From Phycisphaerae bacterium (GTDB taxonomy: Bacteria; Planctomycetota; Phycisphaerae; Sedimentisphaerales; Anaerobacaceae): a stretch of 57,278 bases of DNA. Below are positions 49,796 through 57,278 of this stretch, one piece after another. The notes beneath the pieces are model-generated. The model ran no database searches. It had not been told where the DNA came from and worked only from the letters and a program-made list of their open reading frames with translations. Both the position numbers and the translations under genes were made by a program. The number at the start of each line of letters is the position of its first letter. Positions within the stretch are counted from its first letter, which is position 1. The stretch lies in NCBI GenBank assembly GCA_030601845.1, contig JAUWAY010000015.1, positions 1 through 57,278 on the forward strand, read 5' to 3'.

Positions 49796-51526
49796 ATGGC
49801 AACAAAACGCAAACGTTTAGGTGAAATACTCTACAAAGCTGGGCTCGTAGAAAAGCAGGCCCTCATCGATGCCATTAAGGCTGCCAAAACCAATAATAAA
49901 CGGCTCGGTCAGGTATTGCTCGAACTGGGCCTCGTCGACGAAGAAGCTCTAACCAAGGCAATCGCAAAGCAATTTGGGTTGAAATACATGAACTTGGATC
50001 AAACCACCATCGAGCCCGACGCAATGAGACTTGTCCCCCAGGACATTATAAGAAAGCACAATATCCTGCCGCTCGGTATGAATAACGGCAGGTTGAAATT
50101 GATTATCAGCGACCCGTTAGACTTGGATGCAATGGACATGATTCGCTTTCGCCTGAATGCAGAATTGGACTGCTGCCTGGCAAACCCTTCAAAAATCCGT
50201 TCATACATCCAGGACTCGCTCGATCAGGAAAAAAAGGAAGAAGACGACCGGCTCAAACATAGTATTGACGCAACTGCTGCCGAACTTGCCGAGGCCGGCC
50301 ACGAGTTACAGGCAGAAGTCCTCCGCGCCGAAGTCGCAGGTGATGACGGGCCCGTCGTCAGACTCGTAAATCTCATAATAGATACTGCATACTACATGCG
50401 GGCCAGCGATATACACGTCGAACCAATGGCTGACAGGGTGCGAATAAGATACCGCGTCGATGGCGTCTGTTTGGAGAAGGACAACATTCCAAAGAATATG
50501 CAGTCACCGTTGACTACACGCCTGAAAATCCTATCCGGTATGGATATTGCCGAAAAAAGATTGCCCCAAGACGGTCGAATCAAGCGTACGATTGGAGGCC
50601 AGAACATCGATTTTCGTGTTTCCGCTCTGCCAGGAACCCACGGAGAAAGTATAGTATTGCGAATCCTGCGACCAGATGCCGTCAACATCGGTATCCAATC
50701 ACTCGGTTTTGAACAGGATAACTACGAACAATTTCAACGAATAATCAAAAGGCCAAATGGAATCTTTCTGGTTACAGGACCTACAGGTAGCGGTAAAACC
50801 ACAACCCTGTATGCAGCCCTGCAGGAGCTTAACAAGCCGGACAAGAAAATTATTACCGCAGAGGACCCCGTCGAATACAACTTCGATGGTATGAATCAGT
50901 GCCAGGTCAGAGAAGAGATCGATTTGACTTTTGACAAGATTTTGCGATCAATGCTCAGGCAGGCTCCTAACGTTATACTCATCGGTGAAATTCGAGACGG
51001 CGTCGTTGCAGATATCGCAATTCAGGCGGCCCTTACCGGACACCTCGTTTTCAGCACCTTGCATACCAATGATGCACCCAGCGCGATTACACGTCTGATA
51101 GATATGGGCGTCAAGCCCTTCCTCGTAGCCAGCTCAATACAAGCCATTATGGCACAGAGACTTATCAGAGTTATTTGTAGTAACTGCAAGGTAATTGATG
51201 AAAATCCAGACCCATACCACCTACGTTTGCTCGATATTACACCTAAAGATATCAAAAAACACCCAATCTACAAAGGTGCCGGTTGTAGCCAATGCCAGGA
51301 CACCGGCTACAAAGGCCGAATCGCTATTTTTGAAATGGTGGAACTCAACAGCGAGTTAAGAGAATTGGCCTTCGCAAAGGCGCCTACTACCGAATTGAGA
51401 AAAGCAGCCCGGGCAAGCGGAATGAGACCACTCAGAGACGACGGCAAAATCAAAATATTCAAAGGAACAACCACGCCGGCTGAAATCACGAGAATAACCC
51501 AGACTGAAGGCGTGCTAATAGATTAA
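49796..51526 (+). CDS. pilB: Type IV pilus/type II secretion assembly ATPase (PilB/GspE)
   Basis: The 576-residue hexameric ATPase powers pilus extension or pseudopilus assembly. The N-terminus has a T2SSE_N domain (KRLGEILYKAGLVEKQALID, about 5-24, to about 150). The core has ASDIHVEPMADRVRIRYRVD, Walker A GPTGSGKTTTLYAAL (about 328-342), the Asp box ITAEDPVEYNFDGMNQCQV, Walker B LIGEIRDGVVADIA (about 395-408) and the His box TGHLVFSTLHTNDA. A four-Cys zinc site follows (CSNC...CSQC, about 461-503). It is followed 28 bp later by pilT. Confidence 0.9.
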   Translation: MATKRKRLGEILYKAGLVEKQALIDAIKAAKTNNKRLGQVLLELGLVDEEALTKAIAKQFGLKYMNLDQTTIEPDAMRLVPQDIIRKHNILPLGMNNGRLKLIISDPLDLDAMDMIRFRLNAELDCCLANPSKIRSYIQDSLDQEKKEEDDRLKHSIDATAAELAEAGHELQAEVLRAEVAGDDGPVVRLVNLIIDTAYYMRASDIHVEPMADRVRIRYRVDGVCLEKDNIPKNMQSPLTTRLKILSGMDIAEKRLPQDGRIKRTIGGQNIDFRVSALPGTHGESIVLRILRPDAVNIGIQSLGFEQDNYEQFQRIIKRPNGIFLVTGPTGSGKTTTLYAALQELNKPDKKIITAEDPVEYNFDGMNQCQVREEIDLTFDKILRSMLRQAPNVILIGEIRDGVVADIAIQAALTGHLVFSTLHTNDAPSAITRLIDMGVKPFLVASSIQAIMAQRLIRVICSNCKVIDENPDPYHLRLLDITPKDIKKHPIYKGAGCSQCQDTGYKGRIAIFEMVELNSELRELAFAKAPTTELRKAARASGMRPLRDDGKIKIFKGTTTPAEITRITQTEGVLID

Positions 51527-51554
51527 ATAAAATATAGCTATTAAGGATTCTCAA

Positions 51555-52697
51555 ATGACAACTGTTAATATGGACAGACTACTGCAGGCCTGCGTCTCAC
51601 AAGGGGCATCAGATATACATCTTGTTACTGGCCGACCACCCGTATTGCGAGTAGACGGCCGGCTCAGGTCCCTCGAAACAAAAGTGCTTGAACCTGATGA
51701 TACGGTCGCTTTAATGAAAAGCATCACACCTGAACGAAATCAACAGGAGCTTCAGGAAGAGGGTGGAACCGACTTCGGCTTCGCCTTTGGAGATGCAGGA
51801 AGGTTTCGCGTCTCTGTCTTTAAACAAAAAGGTAATATCACGGTGGTCTTACGTCTTATCCCATCAAAATTATTGACCTTTGAGCAAATAGGACTGCCCA
51901 AGATTTGCGCCGCCTTGTGCCGCAGGCCGAGAGGAATGTTCTTGGTTACAGGACCAACCGGATGTGGAAAAACGACAACACTGGCCTGTATGGTAAACTA
52001 TATTAACGAAAACTTTGACCGCCATATTATAACCATTGAGGAGCCGATAGAATACTATCACCAGCATAAGAAATCTATCATCAACCAACGGGAAGTCGGT
52101 GTTGATGTTCCGAGCTTTGGCGAGGCGTTAAGACGAATTTTAAGAATGGACCCGGATGTCATCTTGGTCGGTGAATTGCGAGACCTCGAAACTATCGAAT
52201 CAGCCATTAGAGCCGCTGAAACCGGCCATCTCGTCTTTAGCACCGTTCATACAACAAGCGCCGCAGGAACCATTACCAGAATGATTGACGTCTTTCCCGT
52301 AAACCAGCAGGAGCAGATTCGCATTCAGTTAAGCAGCAATTTGATAGCCGTTCTCAGTCAGGCCCTTTGTCCTTTAGCCACCGGCAAGGGAAGAATCGCC
52401 GCCTATGAGTTTATGGTTGTAACTCCCGCCATCGCCAATCTTATCCGCGAAAACAAAACCTATCGAATCGATTCCAGCATCCAGACAGGTAAAAAGTTGG
52501 GAATGCAGCTTCTCGATGAGCATCTTTGGAAGCTCTATGATGCCGGCAAAATCACTATGGATGAAATGCTCGAAAAATCCCGCCAGCCCGGCGACCTCCA
52601 GGATAAAGCCGCTGCCAAGTTAACTGCCCTGAGGGGAGTAAAGGGAAAAGCAGCGGCAAAGGAATTGGAGGACATAGGACCAATCCTAAGAACATAA
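51555..52697 (+). CDS. pilT: Type IV pilus retraction ATPase (PilT)
   Basis: The 380-residue protein has the N-terminal QGASDIHLVTGRPPVLRVDG (about 16-35), Walker A GPTGCGKTTTLACMV (about 133-147), Asp box ITIEEPIEYYHQHKKSIINQ, Walker B VILVGELRDLETIESAIRAA (about 200-219) and His box TGHLVFSTVHTTSAAGTI. No zinc Cys set is present, as usual for PilT. The extra C-terminal Ala/Lys-rich tail is unremarkable. Together with pilB it suggests twitching-type pili, though pilin genes are not in the window. Confidence 0.9.
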   Translation: MTTVNMDRLLQACVSQGASDIHLVTGRPPVLRVDGRLRSLETKVLEPDDTVALMKSITPERNQQELQEEGGTDFGFAFGDAGRFRVSVFKQKGNITVVLRLIPSKLLTFEQIGLPKICAALCRRPRGMFLVTGPTGCGKTTTLACMVNYINENFDRHIITIEEPIEYYHQHKKSIINQREVGVDVPSFGEALRRILRMDPDVILVGELRDLETIESAIRAAETGHLVFSTVHTTSAAGTITRMIDVFPVNQQEQIRIQLSSNLIAVLSQALCPLATGKGRIAAYEFMVVTPAIANLIRENKTYRIDSSIQTGKKLGMQLLDEHLWKLYDAGKITMDEMLEKSRQPGDLQDKAAAKLTALRGVKGKAAAKELEDIGPILRT

Positions 52698-52905
52698 TTA
52701 ACGCCTTCTTGTCGACTTCACTTCATCATTCGAAACCTGTCCTCGACCTGCGTCTTTTTAAACTAATTCTAAATTCTCCATTCTCATTTCTAAATTCCCG
52801 ATTCTTCCCGCCTGTCCGCATCCCCACGAACGCAGGGACCCAGAACCTGCAATTTCTGGCGGGGATTTCTCTCTGCGAAAAATTATCTTCCTTGAGCAAT
52901 TTCCT
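52698..52905. repeat. Intergenic repeat debris
   Basis: No gene is visible. AT-rich strings such as TAATTCTAAATTCTCCATTC recall the families at 14-75 and 44690-44790. The segment GGGACCCAGAACCTG (52838-52852) recalls GGGGACCCAGAAATC at 56824-56838. Confidence 0.5.
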
Positions 52906-52933
52906 TTGCAGAATCCTAAATTATGGGTATAAT
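52906..52933 (+). promoter_or_regulatory. Promoter of the DNA methyltransferase gene
   Basis: TTGCAG (52906-52911) and a perfect TATAAT (52928-52933) are 16 bp apart, giving a leader of about 20 bases before the ATG at 52959. The ribosome binding site could be AAAGGAG at 52941-52947 or AAAGG just before the ATG. Confidence 0.55.
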
Positions 52934-52958
52934 CTTTTCAAAAGGAGCTTTATAAAGG

Positions 52959-54209
52959 ATGGAATCGCGTGTAATACAATTAACAGAAGCTGCTCACAAA
53001 TACGGCAATCTTAATATACGGACGTGTGGTAGAGATTTCTTCCCACCGGATGCCTTTGGTGGCCCATCCAGAAAAGGGGGCCTCGGCGTTCCAATCACCC
53101 TGAAAGTAGAGGGTTTGCCTAATCCCATAGAAACCGATATTCCTAAAGACAAGACAGGAAAACCGCGTTGGATTTTCAGAAAAAGAAAATGGGTACAGGA
53201 TTTTGTCCGCTGTCACAAACTTCGTCCACGCGACTCAGTCACGATTTATCGCCTTGATAAAAGGACATACGAGGTCAGCCCTAACAATAACCGCCCCCAA
53301 GTCAGTGAAAAAGGACATACAAGTAAAGTGGGGAGATTCCAGAAAAGTAGCTCCGCTGCACCGGTACATGCTCCTGCAAACATCCGTCGCAGTCAACCTC
53401 GCAATAATCTGAACAATTGGCTCAATACCATCCAGTGCACAGACTGCGTAAAGGCAATGAAACAGCTACCGCCCAATTGCATTGATCTCGTGGTTACATC
53501 TCCTCCCTATGATGCTATTAGGAAATACCAGGGGTTCGCATATGACTTGCACGCTACCGGAGAGGAGATTTTCAGAATTCTAAAGGATGGCGGAATTGCA
53601 GTAATGGTTATCCAAGACCAAACGAGGAATTTCGCCAAAACTCTTACATCGTTTAGAACTGTCGTTGACTGGTGTGATAATATCGGATTCCGCCTTTTTG
53701 AAACGGTCATATATAGAAAGCATGGAACCGAAGGGGCATGGTGGGTAAATCGTTTCAGAGTTGATCACGAGTATATGCCTATCTTCATGAAGGGTTCAAG
53801 ACCGCAATACTTTAATAAAGAGCCCCTAAAAGTACCATCAAAGCATGGTGGCAAAGTAATGACTGGAAGCGGGAATAGAAGGACAGATGGTAAAACCACA
53901 AAAATAGTGACCCGCCGAATCAATAAAACCAAGTGTAGGGGAACAGTGTGGAACTATCTAATGGCTGGGGATAAAAATCCATTAAAAAGGAAACATCCTG
54001 CAGTATTTCCTGACCAGATTCCCTACGACTTCATCCAGTGTTTTTGCCCGCCGAATGGAATTGTCTTGGACCCATTTATGGGGAGTGGTTCTACCGCTGT
54101 CGGTGCGAAAAAACTTAAAAGAAATTACATCGGTTTCGACATATCTGAAGAATACTGCAAACTTGCGGAAGAACGCATCAAGATAACTCACACTCCTCTA
54201 TTCAGCTAG
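52959..54209 (+). CDS. DNA methyltransferase, beta class (N4-C or N6-A), with N-terminal DNA-binding-like domain
   Basis: The 416-residue protein has catalytic motif IV TSPPYDAIRKYQGF (about 182-195) before the SAM motif I region FMGSGSTAVGAKKLKRNYIGF (about 370-390), the beta-class order. SPPY allows adenine N6 or cytosine N4 methylation. The N-terminal 115 residues (LNIRTCGRDFFPPDAFGG, PRWIFRKRKWVQDFVRCHKL, RDSVTIYRLDKRTYEV) form a compact basic beta-rich domain that recalls B3/EcoRII-N-like DNA-recognition folds, an inference. Its stop overlaps the stop of the convergent effector gene by 4 bases, as in compact restriction-modification loci. Confidence 0.87.
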   Translation: MESRVIQLTEAAHKYGNLNIRTCGRDFFPPDAFGGPSRKGGLGVPITLKVEGLPNPIETDIPKDKTGKPRWIFRKRKWVQDFVRCHKLRPRDSVTIYRLDKRTYEVSPNNNRPQVSEKGHTSKVGRFQKSSSAAPVHAPANIRRSQPRNNLNNWLNTIQCTDCVKAMKQLPPNCIDLVVTSPPYDAIRKYQGFAYDLHATGEEIFRILKDGGIAVMVIQDQTRNFAKTLTSFRTVVDWCDNIGFRLFETVIYRKHGTEGAWWVNRFRVDHEYMPIFMKGSRPQYFNKEPLKVPSKHGGKVMTGSGNRRTDGKTTKIVTRRINKTKCRGTVWNYLMAGDKNPLKRKHPAVFPDQIPYDFIQCFCPPNGIVLDPFMGSGSTAVGAKKLKRNYIGFDISEEYCKLAEERIKITHTPLFS

Positions 54210-55231
54210 CATTCCGTAATCCTATCTGGTTCTTCAAGTGTGTACTCGATATTTGTATTTTCAGTCATTGCCCAAGACAAGGGATTCCGTCGGACCATAT
54301 CTTGAAAATTTTGACCGTTGACTCTAAGCTCATCTTGCTTGAAACTTCGCTTTGTGAATCTATACAAATCCATATTGGTCCATGCCCAACTATCTTGCTT
54401 ATAATCCCACGCGGTAAGCTCTTCTAACAATTTTATAAATTGCTCAACCCTTCTCACAGCATCCTGGTCGATTCCGTAAGTATCACCTGTGGCAGCAATA
54501 TTGCAAGGGGATCCATCTGTATCAGAGACCCTTAACAAATCACCACGTTCGCCCCTTATGCTAATTTTGTCTCTCTTCCTGAAAAACTCATTCATAGCTT
54601 GCATCAAACCGAAAACCGAATATCTCTCATTTCCAAAAACAATATATAGAGAACTTCCTTTCTCATTTGCACGAAGGTACTGCAACCAGTTCAGTACGTT
54701 CTCAGGATATTTAAAAAGAACCTGATATACGCCATCAGTGAAAAGTAAGGCGCAAATTGCTGATGGTGGAATTTCTACTTTTATTCTCGAACCCAAAATG
54801 CCAATCAAAAGATGTATTGTTGCTAATGGGTATTTTAACCTAAATGTGTGAAGACCGTCATGGCTCCTCATATTATTTGTTTGGATGCAGTTGTCAAAGT
54901 TGTCCCAGCTTTCAGGTATCTTATTGCTGTTGTAAAGAACTATATGATGTCCAACACTTCGAATATTCTTTCTAAAGATTTCTGTGTCAAGAAATACACA
55001 CTCCGTGGCAGAAATTCCATTTTGCAGAAGCATAAGTTTACCATTGTCATAGAAACCTTTAATTTGCCAGTCAAGAAAGTGAGACATAAACAGCCCACAA
55101 AGGAGACCATCGCTATCCGGACTGAGAATACACTTCTGGTTCTTTTCAACTATCCAAGGGAATTTCTTTATGATTTCCCCGTAGTCGATTCTTTCGTCTT
55201 TACCTTCTAATAATTCTTGAATCTTTGCCAT
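54206..55231 (-). CDS. Unknown protein in the restriction-enzyme position, DHH-phosphoesterase-like motifs
   Basis: The 341-residue protein is not recognised as a known restriction enzyme. Visible motifs recall DHH-family phosphoesterases: ILSPDSDGLLCGLFMSHFLD (about 36-55, a DxDG site), VFLDTEIF (about 79-86), SVGHHIVLYN (about 92-101, an HH pair) and ALLFTDGVYQVLF (about 162-174). I see no PD-(D/E)XK pattern and no HNH motif. It starts 1 base after the stop of a controller-like HTH gene, and ends overlapping a DNA methyltransferase. That layout is typical for C-R operons of type II systems, so a nuclease or other DNA-damaging effector is likely. The DHH relation is inference from short motifs. 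Confidence 0.6.
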   Translation of the reverse strand: MAKIQELLEGKDERIDYGEIIKKFPWIVEKNQKCILSPDSDGLLCGLFMSHFLDWQIKGFYDNGKLMLLQNGISATECVFLDTEIFRKNIRSVGHHIVLYNSNKIPESWDNFDNCIQTNNMRSHDGLHTFRLKYPLATIHLLIGILGSRIKVEIPPSAICALLFTDGVYQVLFKYPENVLNWLQYLRANEKGSSLYIVFGNERYSVFGLMQAMNEFFRKRDKISIRGERGDLLRVSDTDGSPCNIAATGDTYGIDQDAVRRVEQFIKLLEELTAWDYKQDSWAWTNMDLYRFTKRSFKQDELRVNGQNFQDMVRRNPLSWAMTENTNIEYTLEEPDRITEC

Positions 55232-55232
55232 A

Positions 55233-55460
55233 TCACTTTATGAAAAAGGTAATATCTTTTTTGTATAACTTTGCAAATTGTGACAATTGTATTACATCAA
55301 CTCGATATTGACCTGATTCGATTTTAGAAATGAAGGATTGGCCCACATGCAAACGTTCTGCAACCTGTTTTTGCGTAAGATTTGCCTGCTCTCGTGCCTC
55401 TCGAAGACGCTCAACAAGATATTCGTGTTCCTGAGAATAGATAGTTTTGCGCATACTCAT
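55233..55460 (-). CDS. HTH transcriptional controller, C-protein-like (XRE family)
   Basis: The 75-residue protein is a single helix-turn-helix domain: EYLVERLREAREQANLTQKQ, VAERLHVGQSFISKIESGQY, RVDVIQLSQFAKLYKKDITF. Length, fold and position just upstream of the effector match C proteins that delay restriction-enzyme expression until methylation is complete. The frame is open to 55496, but that part overlaps the promoter and operator. An ATG at 55460 lies about 7 bases after the predicted -10 box, implying a leaderless mRNA, common for C genes. A second ATG at 55454 is also possible. Confidence 0.8.
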   Translation of the reverse strand: MSMRKTIYSQEHEYLVERLREAREQANLTQKQVAERLHVGQSFISKIESGQYRVDVIQLSQFAKLYKKDITFFIK

Positions 55461-55467
55461 CGCCGGA

Positions 55468-55507
55468 ATAATAACTCTACAGGGCCAATATTCCAAATTG
55501 GAATATT
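55468..55507 (-). promoter_or_regulatory. Promoter and perfect palindromic operator of the controller-effector operon
   Basis: A 21-bp perfect palindrome at 55487-55507 has arms AATATTCCAA and TTGGAATATT around a central A. On the minus strand TTGGAA (55491-55496) serves as -35 and TATTAT (55468-55473) as -10, with a 17-bp spacer. The operator therefore overlaps the -35, the expected place for an autoregulated controller. Confidence 0.65.
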
Positions 55508-55635
55508 AAGCTGTATGAAAGAAAAGTATGTAGATAGATGTGACTCTTACAAAACCCCCCGGAAAACTACGCTCACCCACCTATTTTGCAGACTCAATCA
55601 ACTTTTTCAACAGGCCATCTTCGATCTTTAAAGTC

Positions 55636-55664
55636 TTGCCAAAATAGCTGCCAAATATTATACT
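55636..55664 (+). promoter_or_regulatory. Promoter of the mini-nuclease gene
   Basis: TTGCCA (55636-55641) and TATACT (55659-55664) are 17 bp apart, with the start codon 35 bases downstream. TTTGGAG at 55682-55688 is the ribosome binding site. Confidence 0.5.
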
Positions 55665-55698
55665 GTCGCTATATTAAAATTTATTTGGAGATAGAAAA

Positions 55699-55974
55699 AT
55701 GGCAAAAAGAAAAGAAACCGTAACAAGAGTCATCGATGGCGACACTTTCCGTACCAGTTCTCGCAAGCATTCTGTTAGACTGGCAAACGTCGACGCTCCT
55801 GAAAAAGGCAGAAAAGGGGGAGCTAAAGCTACAAAACAACTCAAAAGCCTGATACAAGGCAAAAAAGTTGAAGTCAACACTGTAGCCCGAGATACCTATG
55901 GAAGAGCAGTTGCCAAGGTTAAGCGCGGCAGAATAGATGTAAATAAAGCCATGGCAAAAAGCACAAAAAAATAA
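55699..55974 (+). CDS. Minimal staphylococcal-nuclease-like (SNase) protein
   Basis: The 91-residue protein is a compact SNase/thermonuclease OB-fold: VTRVIDGDTFRTSS (about 8-21, metal Asp), VRLANVDAPEKG (about 26-37, catalytic Arg and Glu) and ARDTYGRAVAKVKRGRIDVN (about 63-82, second catalytic Arg). All catalytic residues expected for the family are visible. It has no signal peptide and lacks the usual C-terminal helices, so it is shorter than the standard domain. It is Lys/Arg-rich and probably cytoplasmic, in contrast with secreted thermonucleases. It lies between the controller operon and a HEPN gene. Confidence 0.82.
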   Translation: MAKRKETVTRVIDGDTFRTSSRKHSVRLANVDAPEKGRKGGAKATKQLKSLIQGKKVEVNTVARDTYGRAVAKVKRGRIDVNKAMAKSTKK

Positions 55975-56037
55975 TATCTCTGATTCTCTCAACTTGTGCT
56001 TGCCCTTTTGGCTGCGTTCATCCAACTCAAGGACAAT

Positions 56038-56721
56038 ATGCAAACTTCTTCACTCAAGGCTGAATTTGACAACTTCTTTGCCAGTATGAGCCAATATACG
56101 GATTTCTTGATTAAAATTATTAAAACCACAAAAATTGAAATACCTCCACAGGAAAAGAGAGAAATCTTACCAAAGCTTCTGCCAGCCGAAAAAAAACAAA
56201 TTCACGAGGCTTTTGTGTTAAAAATTTGCGCCACCTGGGAGATTTTAGCAGAAAATGTATTCGTTGAATGCCTATTGCGTGATACATCAAAGTATAAGGA
56301 ACGACAAGGCATTACACTTCCCCGTAGGAAACTGACCACAAATATATGTAAAGGTCTTATTTCCGGCCTTCGTTACTTTGATTGTGGAAATATATCGAGC
56401 CTCAAAGGTAAAGCAAGAAAGTTTTTGGTCGAGCGTTGCAATCCATTTAAAAAAGTTCCACGTGATGTAAGCAGGAAAATCAATGAATTTTATTTAATAA
56501 GGAATTATATAGCCCATCGTAGCGATGCTTCAAAACAATCTCTTAAGCGAATGTATAGACAGACCTACAAGATGAGGTTTCGTAAACCTGGCGATTTTTT
56601 CTTCGATACAGTCGAATTTATCGAATTTGGCGAACGTGGAAAAGAAATTCGCTTCGCAAACTACAGCAAAGCTTTTGAGAAAGCAGCCGATGAAATGGCT
56701 ACATTTCTCAAAATTCGATAG
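56038..56721 (+). CDS. HEPN-domain protein, possible RNase
   Basis: The 227-residue protein is mostly helical and has the HEPN signature RxxxxH in FYLIRNYIAHRSDASK (Arg about 158, His about 163). The helix FVLKICATWEILAENVFVECLLRD (about 57-80) matches the RiboL-PSP-HEPN/MAE_28990-like group. HEPN proteins with intact RxxxxH are often RNases in toxin-antitoxin or abortive-infection systems. No obvious MNT antitoxin is next to it. The start at 56038 follows AAGGA; the frame extends to a GTG at 55996 without such a site. It is separated from the SNase gene by 63 bp on the same strand. Confidence 0.7.
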   Translation: MQTSSLKAEFDNFFASMSQYTDFLIKIIKTTKIEIPPQEKREILPKLLPAEKKQIHEAFVLKICATWEILAENVFVECLLRDTSKYKERQGITLPRRKLTTNICKGLISGLRYFDCGNISSLKGKARKFLVERCNPFKKVPRDVSRKINEFYLIRNYIAHRSDASKQSLKRMYRQTYKMRFRKPGDFFFDTVEFIEFGERGKEIRFANYSKAFEKAADEMATFLKIR

Positions 56722-57155
56722 TTCTTGTGCTTTTCGTTTTACAATCCCTATTTACTAAACTTAACGACAACTCTCTCGCACTAAGCTCATCCCCGAGAAG
56801 CGCCGCCTTCTGGGCCAAGAACAGGGGACCCAGAAATCGCTAGCCCACCAAAAGCGTGCTGGTGAGGCACCACTCACAAACCATACACTACCCAAAATTT
56901 TCTAATCCGTCAAATCAAAAACAGCCCCCCCGGCCTCCACTAACGACATACGACATACAACATACGCAATACGAAACAAACCCCCCAATTCCCGTCAAAC
57001 CTTATCCCTGCGAAGCTTGTCCTCGAGCGAAGCAAAGGAATCAATAATCAATTTTAAACGCCCATAAATTCCGACAAAGAGAAGCCAAAATTTGTATCTT
57101 CTTGCAGTTCCACCTTAACTCAAAACTCAACATTCAAAATGCTCTGTAGAAACCT
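56722..57155. other. Intergenic region with repeat debris
   Basis: No gene is seen. At 56941-56976 a degenerate tandem of ACGACATACGACATACAACA type occurs, the complement in kind of the GCGTAT units at 121-155 and 27684-27712. GCGAAGCTTGTCCTC (57009-57023) also occurs at 47403-47417. These are the same repeat families found in other spacers of this window. Confidence 0.55.
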
Positions 57156-57278
57156 TTAATTTGATAACGTTATTTTAGCGTTTGATAAGCTCATTTTGAA
57201 AAGTAAATAGAGAATCATCAAGTTGTAGGTCAAGACTCGAACCAGACATTCGCTTTCGCGAGATTGCTCATCCCGAGC
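57156..57278 (-). CDS. Partial gene at window edge, possible transposase C-terminus
   Basis: A minus-strand frame enters from beyond the right edge and ends at 57156. Its 40 residues include ECLVRVLTYNLMILYLLFK and a short polar tail. The RVLTYNLMIL pattern resembles the last helix of several DDE transposase families (compare RxLxxNLxxLL). No catalytic part is inside the window. GGTTCGAGTC within it resembles a tRNA T-arm, but the stem does not pair. Confidence 0.35.
   Translation of the reverse strand, partial: ARDEQSRESECLVRVLTYNLMILYLLFKMSLSNAKITLSN

Noticed and set aside
54206..55460. HTH plus downstream gene considered as an XRE-ImmA/IrrE toxin-antitoxin pair
   Set aside because: The downstream protein has no HExxH metallopeptidase motif, and the convergent methyltransferase fits a restriction-type locus better.
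57234..57243. tRNA T-arm-like GGTTCGAGTC on the minus strand
   Set aside because: The flanking bases do not form a 5-bp T-stem and no acceptor, D or anticodon arm can be drawn; it lies inside an open frame resembling a transposase end.

Overview
The window looks like chromosomal DNA from an uncultured planctomycete, most likely a Phycisphaerae/Sedimentisphaerales-type lineage. The evidence is gene content only: a DUF1549/DUF1553 - DUF1501 - PPC-repeat trio, nine tandem formylglycine-type sulfatases with Tat-like N-termini, a PEP-CTERM-like sorting tail, a dockerin-like C-terminus, and intergenic DNA crowded with short AT-rich and palindromic repeats. No rRNA, tRNA or CRISPR array is visible.

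Layout. 0.4-2.8 kb: an orphan membrane-anchored protein and an exported beta-repeat/PEGA/dockerin-like protein preceded by a strongly structured leader. 3.0-7.0 kb: xdhC divergent from a two-subunit Tat-exported molybdenum hydroxylase. 7.4-12.8 kb: the planctomycete DUF1549/DUF1501/PPC cluster. 13.1-26.7 kb: nine sulfatases in one direction, probably a sulfated-glycan desulfation locus, with leader and gene-tail remnants showing duplication and recombination. 26.9-28.6 kb: MlaE/MlaF lipid transport. 28.6-33.6 kb: a D-lactate/glycolate-dehydrogenase-like FAD/Fe-S protein, then a convergent pair of PLP enzymes for transsulfuration. 33.7-41.1 kb: an AmrS-like radical SAM gene, convergent with a long minus-strand operon (DUF89, DUF5320 proteins, FmdB zinc ribbon, two NifX-like proteins, two MinD/ferredoxin ATPases, a J-domain protein, a methyltransferase, DUF134). 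That operon resembles the orange-protein (ORP) type of Mo/Fe-S cluster locus, without nitrogenase genes. 41.3-47.0 kb: pdxB-folP, and lpd-lipB-lipA for lipoate-dependent metabolism. 47.2-48.3 kb: a decayed gene tail and a truncated IS110 transposase. 48.5-52.7 kb: cinA, and pilB-pilT for type IV pili. 53.0-56.7 kb: a probable defence island with a beta-class DNA methyltransferase, a convergent controller(C)-effector operon, a mini staphylococcal-type nuclease and a HEPN protein. The right edge cuts a possible transposase.

Two observations stand out. First, short palindromic elements with TCCCG/CCCCG...CGGGA/CGGGG ends sit between direct repeats of TGAA (or TTCA on the opposite strand) inside open reading frames: 68 bp at the start codon of four sulfatases, 62 bp inside lipA, 23 bp inside the IS110 transposase. 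In every case element plus 4-bp duplication is a multiple of three, so the frame is kept. This parallels the in-frame palindromic elements known from Rickettsia. Second, the C-effector operon at 54.2-55.5 kb has the layout of a type II restriction system, but the product in the restriction-enzyme position carries motifs resembling DHH-family phosphoesterases rather than a PD-(D/E)XK nuclease. All functional assignments come from reading motifs by eye; no database search was run.
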